Assembly: GCF_001425905.1 (NCBI RefSeq)
Contig: NZ_LMDY01000012.1
Coordinates: forward strand, 373,734 to 437,733
Direction of reading: 5' to 3'
From: Methylibium sp. Root1272
GTDB taxonomy: Bacteria > Pseudomonadota > Gammaproteobacteria > Burkholderiales > Burkholderiaceae_C
DNA length: 64,000 nucleotides
Of the stretch, positions 56,328 to 64,000 are shown piece by piece; within the stretch, counting starts at the first letter, position 1; each line of letters starts with the position of its first letter. Both the position numbers and the translations under genes were made by a program. The notes under the pieces were generated by a model. That model saw only the letters and a program-made list of their open reading frames with translations. It was not told where the DNA came from and made no database searches.

Positions 56328-57791
56328 ATGAGGACCCCTTCGATGAGGCCCTACCGCGGTCGCCTGACATTGCTGGCCACCGCGGCCCTGGCCGGTTGCA
56401 TGAACCTGGCGCCGACCTACGAGCGCCCCGCCGCGCCGGTGGCGACCGAGTGGCCGCAGGGCGAGGCCTACGGCGAGCCGGCGGGCGCCGGCAGCGTGGC
56501 AGCCTCGGACCTGGCCTGGCGCGAGGTGTTTGTCGACGCGCCGCTGCAGCGCACGATCGAGCTGGCCCTGAGCAACAACCGCAACCTGCGTGTCGCGGCG
56601 CTGAACATCGAGCAGGCTCGGGCGCAGTACCAGGTCCAGCGGGCCGACCTGTTTCCCACCGTCGCGGCCAGCGGCGAGGCGGTGCACCAGCGCACGCCGG
56701 CCGACCTGAGCCAGGCCGGCCGTGCCGTCACGAGCCACACCTACAGCGCGGGCATCGGCTTCTCGACCTACGAGCTCGACCTGTTCGGCCGTGTCCGCAA
56801 CCTCAACGAGCAGGCTCTGCAGCAGTTCTTCGCCACCGAGGAGGCGCGTCGCAGCACGCAGATCAGCCTGGTGGCCGAGGTGGCGAACGTCTATCTCACG
56901 GCGACCGCCGACGGCGAGCTGCTGCGGCTGGCGCGCGACACGCTGGCGAGCCAGGAGTCGTCCTACAAGCTGGCGCAGCGCAGCCACGAGCTGGGCGTCG
57001 CGTCGGCGCTCGACCTGCGGCAGGCCCAGACCAGCGTCGAGGTGGCGCGTGCCGACGTCGCCCGCTACACGCGAGCGCTGGCACAGGACCTCAATGCGCT
57101 GGCGCTGCTGGTCGGCGCGCCGCTGCCGGCCGACGTGCGCCCCGGCGGCGTACAGCCCGAGGATCTGCAGTGGATCGACCGCCTGGCCGAGCTGCCGGCC
57201 GGACTGCCGTCCGACGTGCTGCAGCGCCGACCCGACGTGCTGCAGGCCGAACGCCAGCTGCAGGCGGCCAACGCGACCATCGGTGCAGCGCGCGCGGCCT
57301 TCTTCCCGCGCATCTCGCTCACGGCTTCGGCCGGCGTGGCGAGCAGCTCGCTGTCCGACCTGTTCCAGGGCAGCGCGCGCACCTGGAGCTTCGTGCCGCA
57401 GGTGAGCCTGCCGATCTTCGACGCCGGGCGCAACCGCGCCAACCTCGAGGTGTCGAAGACGCAACGCGACATCGCGCTGGCGCAGTACGAACTGGCCATC
57501 CAGTCGGCGTTCCGCGAGGTGGCCGACGCGCTGGCGGCACGCGGCACCTTCGACGAGCAGCTCGCCGCCCAGCAGGCGCTGGTCGACGCGACCGGCGAGA
57601 CCTACCGGCTGTCGCAGGCACGCTATCGCAGCGGTGTAGACAGCTATCTGGCGGTGCTTGACGCGCAGCGCTCGCTGTACGCGGCGCAGCAGTCGCTGAT
57701 CACGCTGCGGCTCTCGCGCAGCGCGAACCTCGTGACGCTGTACAAGGTGCTCGGCGGCGGTTGGCAGCGCGCCGACGCGGCCAAGGGCTGA
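56328..57791 (+). CDS. Outer-membrane efflux channel (OprM/NodT type), lipoprotein
   Basis: The outer-membrane exit duct of the pump, 487 residues. The lipoprotein signal ends in AALAGC, followed by NLAPTYERP, the usual start of mature NodT/OprM proteins. Two repeats of the outer-membrane efflux domain form a trimeric barrel and helical tunnel ([40 protein letters not shown]). The ATG at 56328 starts one base after the pump's stop codon; an internal ATG at 56343 is also possible. Confidence 0.95.
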   Translation: MRTPSMRPYRGRLTLLATAALAGCMNLAPTYERPAAPVATEWPQGEAYGEPAGAGSVAASDLAWREVFVDAPLQRTIELALSNNRNLRVAALNIEQARAQYQVQRADLFPTVAASGEAVHQRTPADLSQAGRAVTSHTYSAGIGFSTYELDLFGRVRNLNEQALQQFFATEEARRSTQISLVAEVANVYLTATADGELLRLARDTLASQESSYKLAQRSHELGVASALDLRQAQTSVEVARADVARYTRALAQDLNALALLVGAPLPADVRPGGVQPEDLQWIDRLAELPAGLPSDVLQRRPDVLQAERQLQAANATIGAARAAFFPRISLTASAGVASSSLSDLFQGSARTWSFVPQVSLPIFDAGRNRANLEVSKTQRDIALAQYELAIQSAFREVADALAARGTFDEQLAAQQALVDATGETYRLSQARYRSGVDSYLAVLDAQRSLYAAQQSLITLRLSRSANLVTLYKVLGGGWQRADAAKG

Positions 57792-57822
57792 GGCCGCGGC
57801 GGCCGTCAGAGAGGGAGTGGCG

Positions 57823-58428
57823 ATGGCTCGTTGCAGTCTGATCGATGGCGAAGAGGTGGCGCACGCCGAGGTGCGGCGCCGCCAGATCCTGGACGCCGCG
57901 GCCGAGGTGTTCCGCCGCCGCGGCTTCCATGCCGCGAGCATGGCCGAGATCGCGAAGACCTTCGGCATGAGCGCCGGCCACATCTACAACTACTTCGACA
58001 GCAAGGAAGCGATCATCGAGGCCATCGTCGCGCGCGACATCGACGAGTTCCTCGCGCTGACCGCGCAGATGCAGGGCGAGGCCGACCTGCGGCACGAGAT
58101 GGTCGAGCGCGTCGACGAGGGCACCGACCGTCGCCTGGACCCCGACCACGCGTCGCTGCAGCTCGAGATCGTGGCCGAGGCCTCGCGCAACCCGAAGATC
58201 GCCGACATGGTGCAGCGCGCCGACACCACGGTGCGCCGGCGGCTGATCGAGCTGGTGCGGGCCGCGGCGCGCGGTCCGGTCGACGAGGTCGACTTGGTGG
58301 TGCGCGCCGAGTTGCTGCTGGCGTTGTTCGAGGGGCTGATGATCCGCACCCTGCGCCAGCCGGAAATCGATCGCCCGGCGCTCAAGCGCGGCCTGCGCGA
58401 CGCCGTGCGCCACCTGATCGGCGCCTGA
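57823..58428 (+). CDS. TetR-family regulator of the efflux operon
   Basis: A repressor of about 201 residues with an N-terminal helix-turn-helix (RQILDAAAEVFRRRGFHAAS, then MAEIAKTFGMSAGHIYNYFD) and a helical ligand-binding domain. I use ATG 57823, six bases after GAGGGA; a GTG at 57817 overlaps that site. It is the last gene of the pump operon, so it would act back on the promoter near 51825. The likely inducers are pump substrates. Confidence 0.93.
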   Translation: MARCSLIDGEEVAHAEVRRRQILDAAAEVFRRRGFHAASMAEIAKTFGMSAGHIYNYFDSKEAIIEAIVARDIDEFLALTAQMQGEADLRHEMVERVDEGTDRRLDPDHASLQLEIVAEASRNPKIADMVQRADTTVRRRLIELVRAAARGPVDEVDLVVRAELLLALFEGLMIRTLRQPEIDRPALKRGLRDAVRHLIGA

Positions 58429-58471
58429 GGCCGCGGGGTTCGCTCGGCGAATCTCGGCTCGCCCCGGCCGC

Positions 58472-58681
58472 TCAGCGGTCGCGGTCCTGCTCGGAGTAGG
58501 CGCGCCACCGGCCCATGGCGCGATTCATCAGCTGGAGCTGGCGGTCGAACACCGGGCAGACCTTGCAGATCGCGAGATGCAGGCGCAGCGCCGTCCGTTC
58601 GGCGAGCGTCAGGCGGCGATCGAGGCGGCCGGACAGCAGGCGGGCGGATTGTCGGCACGAAACGAGGAAGGGCATCTTCAT
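58472..58681 (-). CDS. Small zinc-finger (zf-HC2) anti-sigma factor
   Basis: A protein of 69 residues with C9, H35, C39 and C42, the H-x3-C-x2-C pattern of zinc-binding anti-sigma domains. It has no membrane segment, so it would be a soluble ZAS-type sensor. Its ATG overlaps the sigma stop codon by four bases (ATGA), so the two are co-translated. It should hold the sigma factor inactive until metal or redox stress. Confidence 0.85.
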   Translation of the reverse strand: MKMPFLVSCRQSARLLSGRLDRRLTLAERTALRLHLAICKVCPVFDRQLQLMNRAMGRWRAYSEQDRDR

Positions 58682-59274
58682 CGGCGCTTGGTAGGAGGCG
58701 GGACGGAGGACAGAGCGAGGGCGGGCTCGCCGAACCAGTTGAGTTGCAGGCATTCCCGCAGTCTCAACCGGGCCCGGTGCAGCATGACCCAGAGGTTCGT
58801 CGGCGTGACCGACAGTTCCTTACAGATCTCGTCAGTTTCGAGTTCCATCCACTCGCGCATCAGGAACACGCGGCCGAGCTGGTTGGGCAGCTTCTCGATG
58901 CAGGCGTCGAGCACCTTGATGAACTGATCCTGGGCCACGATCGCCTGCGGATCGCCCCATTCGATCGGGGCGTCGCGGAAGTGGCCCGTTTCGTCGAACA
59001 GCTGTTCTTCCAGCGCGGCGCCGTCGTCCTCGTCGCTCGTCATCGAGCACTCGCGGGCATGCCGACGCACCTGGTCGACCAGCTTGTGCTTCAGGATGCC
59101 GATCAGCCAGGTCTTCGGCGCAGCGCGGCCGGCAAAGGCCTCCGGCTTCTCGAGCGCGGCCAGCATCGTTTCCGACACCGCGTCCTCGGCCCAGGCCGGA
59201 TTGCGCAGCTGTAGTTGCGCATAGCGCAGCAACTGCGGGCGCAAGGTTTCGAGCAAGGCGGACACGTCAGTCAT
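58678..59274 (-). CDS. ECF-type RNA polymerase sigma factor
   Basis: A protein of 198 residues with region 2 (LRYAQLQLRNPAWAEDAVSE, then TWLIGILKHKLVDQVRRHAR) and region 4 (LSVTPTNLWVMLHRARLRLR). I chose the ATG at 59272-59274; the open frame upstream is not family sequence. It is divergent from the bufferin-type operon and coupled to the zinc-finger anti-sigma gene. Cognate control of the operon is the simplest reading. Confidence 0.92.
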   Translation of the reverse strand: MTDVSALLETLRPQLLRYAQLQLRNPAWAEDAVSETMLAALEKPEAFAGRAAPKTWLIGILKHKLVDQVRRHARECSMTSDEDDGAALEEQLFDETGHFRDAPIEWGDPQAIVAQDQFIKVLDACIEKLPNQLGRVFLMREWMELETDEICKELSVTPTNLWVMLHRARLRLRECLQLNWFGEPALALSSVPPPTKRR

Positions 59275-59309
59275 GAAGGGCCGTTTCGATGAGCGGAAGC
59301 AGGGGGCAG

Positions 59310-59337
59310 TGTAAGAATCTTCCGGCGTTCGCGACAC
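59310..59337 (+). promoter_or_regulatory. Putative ECF-type promoter of the bufferin operon
   Basis: TGTAAG (59310-59315) and CGACAC (59332-59337) are separated by 16 bases, the spacing used by ECF sigma factors, which often read a -35 with TGTAA or GTAA. It lies about 50 bases before the first gene. The match is by eye only. Confidence 0.35.
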
Positions 59338-59388
59338 ATGCACGTCGCCTCTGTCGCGGCCCACTCAACTACCCTCCAGGAGCATTGC

Positions 59389-59667
59389 ATGAACCAGCAT
59401 CTGATCGCATCGTCCGCCCTCGCTTCCCTCCTCGCGCTGGGCCTGGTCGGCCCGGCTGCCGCCCAGGACTCGGGCAAGGAGAAGTGCTACGGCATCGCCA
59501 AGGCCGGGCAGAACGATTGCGCCAACCTGTCGGGAACCCACTCGTGTGCGGGCCAGGCGACGGCTGGCGACGTCGGCGAATGGAAGTACGTCGCCAAGGG
59601 CACCTGCAAGGCCGCCGGCGGCCTGAGCGCCGCTGAAGCCAAGGCCAAGCTGGCCGAGAAGAAGTAA
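59389..59667 (+). CDS. bufA1: Bufferin-type RiPP precursor (BufA1/DUF2282)
   Basis: A secreted small protein of 92 residues. A Sec signal ends at AAAQ (about residue 25), and the mature part has four cysteines (C33, C44, C53, C73) in the DUF2282 pattern [19 protein letters not shown]. In bufferins such cysteines are modified by an MNIO enzyme to bind copper in the periplasm. CCAGGAG precedes the ATG. The MNIO and partner genes follow directly, so this is the substrate of the pathway. Related clusters are known as gold- or copper-induced genes in Cupriavidus. Confidence 0.85.
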   Translation: MNQHLIASSALASLLALGLVGPAAAQDSGKEKCYGIAKAGQNDCANLSGTHSCAGQATAGDVGEWKYVAKGTCKAAGGLSAAEAKAKLAEKK

Positions 59668-59717
59668 GAAAAAAAAGCGCACGACACCGGACGCAGCGGC
59701 GCTCTCCGTTGTTCAAC

Positions 59718-60611
59718 ATGGACGCGCTCTCGACCCTGGCCGGCGTCGGCATCGGTCTGCGCCAGCCGCATTACCGGGAGTGGGCCGAACGCCGCCCGGC
59801 GATCGGCTTCGTCGAGGTCCATGCGGAGAATTTCTTCGCCGAGGGCGGTGCCGCGCTGGCCGTGCTGTCGGGCGTGAGGGAGAGCCATGCGGTGAGCCTG
59901 CACGGCGTCGGGCTCGCGCTCGGCTCCGCGGCCGGTGTCGACGCCTGGCACCTCGAGCGGCTGGCAACACTGGTCGATCGCATCGATCCGGTGCGGGTGT
60001 CGGACCATGCGTGCTTTGCGCGTGCGTCGATGCCGGGCGATGCGGCCGTGCTGCATGCGGCCGATCTGCTGCCGATTGCCTTCACCCGCGCCTCGCTCGA
60101 CATCCTTTGCACGAACGTGCATCAGGTGCAGGAGCGTCTGCGTCGTCCGCTGCTGGTCGAGAACCTGTCGGCCTACCTCTCGTTCGACGACGACGAGCAG
60201 ATGCCCGAGCCCGCGTTCCTGGCGGCGCTGGCCCGCCGCACCGGCTGCCAGCTGCTGCTCGACGTCAACAACCTGGTCGTGAACGCGCTGAACGCACAGC
60301 GTGCCGATCCGGCAGCCGGCGATCCGGTGGCTGCAGCCTGCGCCTTCGTCGACGCGCTGCCGGCGGCCGTGGTCGGCGAGATCCACCTGGCCGGCTACTG
60401 CGATGCCGGCGCGCTGGTGATCGACGACCACGGCAGCCGCGTGCACGCGACGGTGTGGGCCGTGTTCCGGCACGCCGTCGCGCGCCTGGGTGCGTTGCCG
60501 ACGCTGATCGAATGGGACACCGACGTGCCCGCGCTCGACGTCCTGCTGGACGAAGCCACCCAGGCGGCACGCTGTCAGCACGAGGCCGCCGATCTGCGGA
60601 GCGCGGCATGA
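59718..60611 (+). CDS. bufB: MNIO (DUF692) peptide-modifying oxygenase, BufB
   Basis: A TIM-barrel non-heme iron enzyme of about 297 residues. Conserved metal-site blocks are seen in order: FVEVHAENFF, SLHGVGLAL, VSDHACF, LVENLSAYLSF, LLDVNNLVVNA, EIHLAGYC and LIEWDTDVP. These enzymes modify cysteines of RiPP precursors. The ATG at 59718 is used, although a TTG nine bases upstream is also open. It overlaps the next gene by four bases. Confidence 0.9.
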   Translation: MDALSTLAGVGIGLRQPHYREWAERRPAIGFVEVHAENFFAEGGAALAVLSGVRESHAVSLHGVGLALGSAAGVDAWHLERLATLVDRIDPVRVSDHACFARASMPGDAAVLHAADLLPIAFTRASLDILCTNVHQVQERLRRPLLVENLSAYLSFDDDEQMPEPAFLAALARRTGCQLLLDVNNLVVNALNAQRADPAAGDPVAAACAFVDALPAAVVGEIHLAGYCDAGALVIDDHGSRVHATVWAVFRHAVARLGALPTLIEWDTDVPALDVLLDEATQAARCQHEAADLRSAA

Positions 60612-61435
60612 CATGTTCCGCCGAACGGCAAACCGAGGCCGCGCGCCAGAGCGCTTTGCTGGCGGCCTTGCGTGGCGCCGCGCCGGCGCCGTCGGCGCGA
60701 TTGGCGGAGCAGGGCGCGCGGCGCCAGCTCGGGATCGACGCCTACCGTGCGAATGCCGCAGCGACCGCAGAACGCGCACTGGCCGCGGCTTATCCGACCT
60801 TGCAGGCCCTGGTCGGAGAGCAAGATTTCGCCCGGCTGGCCTGCGCACTGTGGCGCCATGCGCCGCCGCAGCGCGGCGATCTCGCGCAATGGGGGCAGGA
60901 TCTGCCAGCGTTCGTCGAGGCGCAGGCCGACCTCGACGCATGGCCCTACCTGGGCGACTGCGCACGACTCGATGCCGCGATCGTGCGTTGCGAAGGCGCG
61001 GCCGATGCCGCGCTCGATCGCGACACGCTGGTCTGGCTGGCCGAGCACGCGGCCGACACCTTGCGGTTGCGTCTGGCACCGGCGGTGCAGTTGCTCGCGA
61101 GCCGTTGGCCGGTGGCAGCGCTGCATGCTGCCCATGTGAATGACGGCGATGCGGCCGTGGCCGCCGTGCGCGAGGCGCTCGAGACCGGCCAGGCCGAGTC
61201 GGTGGTGGTCGCGCGCGCCGGTTGGCGGGCCGACGTGACGCCGGTCGATGCGCCGGTGTTCGCCTGGATGCAGGCGCTGCAGGCGCGACGCACGCTGGCC
61301 GAGGCGCTGCAGCGCGCCGGCCGTGAATTCGATTTCAGCGCCTGGCTGATCCAGGCCCTGCAACGCGGCTGGCTGTGGAAGGCCGAGCTCGTTGACGATT
61401 CCGAGGAGATGTTCCATGACCCGGACCTGGCTTGA
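60608..61435 (+). CDS. bufC: BufC partner protein (DUF2063, DNA-binding-like domain)
   Basis: A protein of 275 residues containing the DUF2063 N-terminal domain (RRQLGIDAYRANAAATAERA, then LAAAYPTLQALVGEQDFARL) that recruits precursor to MNIO enzymes. The annotation 'DNA-binding' in databases is historical. Its ATG overlaps the oxygenase stop (ATGA), so both proteins are made together. It ends inside the start of the DoxX gene. Confidence 0.88.
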   Translation: MTCSAERQTEAARQSALLAALRGAAPAPSARLAEQGARRQLGIDAYRANAAATAERALAAAYPTLQALVGEQDFARLACALWRHAPPQRGDLAQWGQDLPAFVEAQADLDAWPYLGDCARLDAAIVRCEGAADAALDRDTLVWLAEHAADTLRLRLAPAVQLLASRWPVAALHAAHVNDGDAAVAAVREALETGQAESVVVARAGWRADVTPVDAPVFAWMQALQARRTLAEALQRAGREFDFSAWLIQALQRGWLWKAELVDDSEEMFHDPDLA

Positions 61436-61883
61436 AACCCCGTTGGCGCTGTGCCGCACCAGCACCCGCGTGCTGGAGGCGCTGCAGCCGGCAGCGCAGT
61501 TGGCCGCACGTCTCTATGTCGGCGCGGCGTTCTTCCGCTCGGGGTTGACCAAGATCGCCGACTGGGACACCACGCTCGCACTGTTCCAGGACGAGTACAA
61601 GGTGCCGCTGCTGCCGCCGCACCTGGCCGCGGTCATGGGGACCGGAGGTGAGCTGGTGCTGCCGGTGCTGCTGGTGCTCGGGCTGTTCGGCCGCTTCGGC
61701 GCGCTCGGGCTGTCGGTGATGAACGTGGTGGCCGTTCTCAGCCTCGAGGAGATCGCGCCGGCGGCGCTGCAGCAGCATGTGTTCTGGGGCAGCCTGCTGG
61801 CGGCGCTGGCCTTGTGGGGCCCCGGCAAGTGGTCGCTCGATGCGTGGTGGTGGCCGCGCATCGGCGGCTCGCCGCGCCGCTAG
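61416..61883 (+). CDS. DoxX-family membrane protein
   Basis: A four-helix inner-membrane protein of 155 residues with the DoxX pattern (YVGAAFFRSGLTKIADWDTT, then PVLLVLGLFGRFGALGLSVM). It is the usual fourth gene in bufferin/gig-type operons. GAGGAG precedes the ATG, and the gene overlaps the previous one by 20 bases. Its stop codon overlaps the tolA stop on the other strand, so the two transcripts converge with no spacer. Confidence 0.85.
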   Translation: MTRTWLETPLALCRTSTRVLEALQPAAQLAARLYVGAAFFRSGLTKIADWDTTLALFQDEYKVPLLPPHLAAVMGTGGELVLPVLLVLGLFGRFGALGLSVMNVVAVLSLEEIAPAALQQHVFWGSLLAALALWGPGKWSLDAWWWPRIGGSPRR

Positions 61884-62728
61884 AAGTCGCGCGGCCGGAA
61901 ATCCAGCAGCAGGGCCGGCGGCACGCGGCCGTCGGTGTCGCGCGGCAGCACCTCGGTCTTGTCGATGGCACGCAGCACGGCCTCGTCCCAGGCCGGGATG
62001 CCGCTGGACTTGACGAGCCGGCGGCCGACGATCGTGCCGTCGGGTGCCACCTTCACCTCGACCGAGGCGAGCGGGTTGCCGTCGACCTCGTCACCGAACA
62101 CCACGTTGGGCTTGATGCGTGCCTTGATGCGCCCGGCATAGCTGGCCGAGGGCCCGGCGCTCTGCGCCGCGGTGCCGGTGCTGCCCGGTGCGCCGGTGCC
62201 GGCGGCCTCGGCCATCACGCGATCGAGCTGCTGCCGGCGGATCGCCTCCTGCTTGGCCTGGCGTTCGGCCTCGGCCTTCTTTTTCTTCTCCGCCTCGCGC
62301 TTGTCGGCTTCGGCCTGGGCCATCTCTTCCTGCTCGCGCTGTTCCTTCTTCTTGCGCAGCGCGTCTTCCTTGCGCTGCTCCTCGAGCCGCTGCTTCTCGA
62401 GCTTCTCCTTCTGCTCGCGCTTCTCGCGTGCGATGTCGGCGTCGCGGTTCGGTGGGGGCGGTGGGGGCTCGGCCTTGGCCTGCGGCTCGGGCTTGGGCGG
62501 CGGGGTCGGTGTGGGCGTCGGCTCCGGCGGGACGGCCCGGGGCGCGGCGATCTGCGGGACGGCCGCCCACAACTCGGCCTCGACGCCGGCCGGCTCGGAG
62601 GTGCGCCAGTTGACGCTCAGGCTCAACCCCAGCACCAGCAGCCCGTGCGCGATCAGCGCCAGCACCGCCGCACGCGGCAGCCCGCCGGGTTTGCGCGGGC
62701 GCAGGTCGTCGAGCGTTGTCGCGTTCAT
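61880..62728 (-). CDS. tolA: TolA / TonB-like cell-envelope protein
   Basis: A protein of 282 residues with one N-terminal membrane helix (AAVLALIAHGLLVLGLSLSV), a proline-rich then highly charged coiled-coil spacer, and a C-terminal TonB/TolA domain (ASVEVKVAPDGTIVGRRLVK). It links the TolQR motor to outer-membrane partners during cell constriction. I use the ATG at 62726-62728; a GTG at 62743 would overlap tolR. No tolB or pal gene follows in this window. Confidence 0.9.
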   Translation of the reverse strand: MNATTLDDLRPRKPGGLPRAAVLALIAHGLLVLGLSLSVNWRTSEPAGVEAELWAAVPQIAAPRAVPPEPTPTPTPPPKPEPQAKAEPPPPPPNRDADIAREKREQKEKLEKQRLEEQRKEDALRKKKEQREQEEMAQAEADKREAEKKKKAEAERQAKQEAIRRQQLDRVMAEAAGTGAPGSTGTAAQSAGPSASYAGRIKARIKPNVVFGDEVDGNPLASVEVKVAPDGTIVGRRLVKSSGIPAWDEAVLRAIDKTEVLPRDTDGRVPPALLLDFRPRDF

Positions 62729-62735
62729 CGCGGCG

Positions 62736-63164
<429 letters not shown>

Positions 63165-63237
63165 GCGTCAATGCTCCCGGGCCTTGAGCGCGGACCGCGC
63201 CGTGTGCACTGCACCAGCGAACAGCCGCCGCGGATCC

Positions 63238-63300
63238 GGCTCCGCCGGTCCGCCAGCGGCGCCCCCTCGAGGGGGAGCGGCGTAGCCGCAACGGGGGTGG
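63238..63300. repeat. Palindromic intergenic repeat between tolR and tolQ
   Basis: GCCCCCTCGAGGGGGAGC is a near-perfect hairpin, flanked by GCGGCGTAGCCGC and CCCC/GGGGGTGG arms. This resembles the intergenic hairpin repeats common in Acidovorax, Variovorax and relatives. It sits inside an operon that is normally tightly spaced. Confidence 0.6.
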
Positions 63301-63304
63301 TCCA

Positions 63305-63988
63305 TCAATGCCCTTGGCCGATGTTGCGCTGGAGGATGTTGGAGAACTCCTCGATGAAGGTCTCCATCTGGATCGCGATGCGGTCGATGTCGCGCGCGAA
63401 GCGGTTGTAGGCCAGCACTGCGGGGATCGCCGCGAACAGCCCGATCGCGGTGGCCACCAGCGCCTCGGCGATGCCCGGCGCCACCGTGGCCAGCGTCACC
63501 TGCTGCAGGTTCGCCAGGCCGGTGAAGGCGTGCATGATCCCCCACACGGTGCCGAACAGACCGACGTACGGCGACACCGAGCCGACCGAGGCGAGGAAGC
63601 TCAGGTGCGATTCCACGGTGTCGAGCTCGCGCTGGAAGCTCGCACGCATCGCGCGACGCGAGCCGTCGAGCAGCGCGCCCGGATCAGCGACGCGGCGTTC
63701 GCGCAGCTTCATGAACTCGCGCATGCCGGAGGCGAAGATGCGCGTCATCGGGCCGGAGCGGTCGGCCTTCTTGGCGGCGTCGGCGTAGAGGTCCTGCAGG
63801 TTCTGGCCCGACCAGAAGTCGCGCTCGAAGCCCTCGTTGAGCGCACGCACGCGCTTGAGCCCGAACAGCTTGCCGAAGATCACGGTCCAGCTCGCGAGCG
63901 ACATCGCCAGCAGCGCGACGATGACCAACTGCACGACGAGGCTGGCATGCAGCACCAGCTGGAAGATCGAGAGGTCTTGAGAGTTCAT
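63305..63988 (-). CDS. tolQ: TolQ (ExbB/MotA proton-channel family)
   Basis: A protein of 227 residues with three membrane helices: the first near LVVQLVIVALLAMSL, and the second and third around VSPYVGLFGTVWGIMHAFTG and ALVATAIGLFAAIPAVLAYN, the family's channel-forming pair. It supplies proton-driven force to TolA with TolR. The ATG at 63986-63988 is used. Any gene upstream, usually ybgC, lies beyond the window. Confidence 0.95.
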   Translation of the reverse strand: MNSQDLSIFQLVLHASLVVQLVIVALLAMSLASWTVIFGKLFGLKRVRALNEGFERDFWSGQNLQDLYADAAKKADRSGPMTRIFASGMREFMKLRERRVADPGALLDGSRRAMRASFQRELDTVESHLSFLASVGSVSPYVGLFGTVWGIMHAFTGLANLQQVTLATVAPGIAEALVATAIGLFAAIPAVLAYNRFARDIDRIAIQMETFIEEFSNILQRNIGQGH

Positions 63989-64000
63989 GCCAGGGCTTCG

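Noticed and set aside
52676-56329. A 1217-codon frame antisense to the AcrB-type gene
   Set aside because: Low-complexity composition typical of an antisense shadow of a GC-rich gene.

Overview
The window looks like a high-GC betaproteobacterial chromosome, probably Burkholderiales near the Rubrivivax/Leptothrix/Methylibium group. This is inferred from the tolQRA genes, the PilB-type ATPase, the bufferin-type copper cluster and the codon usage; no marker gene fixes the taxon. It has two parts. Positions 1 to about 42,350 are accessory catabolic DNA. Positions 42,353 to 64,000 are ordinary, very GC-rich chromosome. The junction is a tRNA-Ala(CGC) gene with a P4-type integrase directly downstream of its 3' end, so the left part reads as a genomic island (or stacked islands) inserted at that tRNA. 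The far end of the island is not visible.

Accessory part A (1-18.4 kb) starts with a visibly lower-GC LysR regulator and an orphan phthalate-dioxygenase-reductase-like protein. A Baeyer-Villiger-type flavin monooxygenase follows, divergent from a large MalT/LuxR-type regulator. Next comes an envelope module: an MMPL/RND transporter, a Tat-exported DUF1329 protein, a YCF48-like beta-propeller, a DUF1302 outer-membrane protein and a second, frameshifted Tat-DUF1329 gene. An HSL-type esterase ends the run. Decayed genes lie around it: a truncated SDR, an AraC regulator, an internally deleted enoyl-CoA hydratase and a truncated acyl-CoA ligase.

Accessory part B (18.6-40.1 kb) is largely intact. 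A LysR regulator diverges from an operon encoding hydroxyquinol 1,2-dioxygenase, a Dabb protein, maleylacetate reductase, a group A flavin hydroxylase, a C-C-type alpha/beta hydrolase, 3-oxoadipate CoA-transferase, 3-oxoadipyl-CoA thiolase, malic enzyme and a thioesterase. Together these convert a resorcinol-like ring through hydroxyquinol, maleylacetate and 3-oxoadipate to succinyl-CoA and acetyl-CoA. Facing it on the minus strand are a second DUF1302 gene and a run DUF1329-YCF48-MMPL-P450-reductase. A TTCC-N7-GGAA element with a conserved flank precedes the dioxygenase, the DUF1329 run and the DUF1302 gene. That suggests one LysR regulon tying an envelope transport module and a P450 to the hydroxyquinol pathway; this is the most interesting system in the window.

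The chromosomal part (42.4-64 kb) carries the tRNA, a 3-hydroxyisobutyrate-dehydrogenase-like enzyme, a pseudokinase-HDOD protein, a PilB/GspE ATPase with four exact-length MshEN-type repeats, a fused HyuA/HyuB oxoprolinase, an RND efflux operon with its TetR regulator, an ECF sigma/zinc-finger anti-sigma pair divergent from a bufferin-type RiPP operon (precursor, MNIO enzyme, partner protein, DoxX), and tolA-tolR-tolQ.
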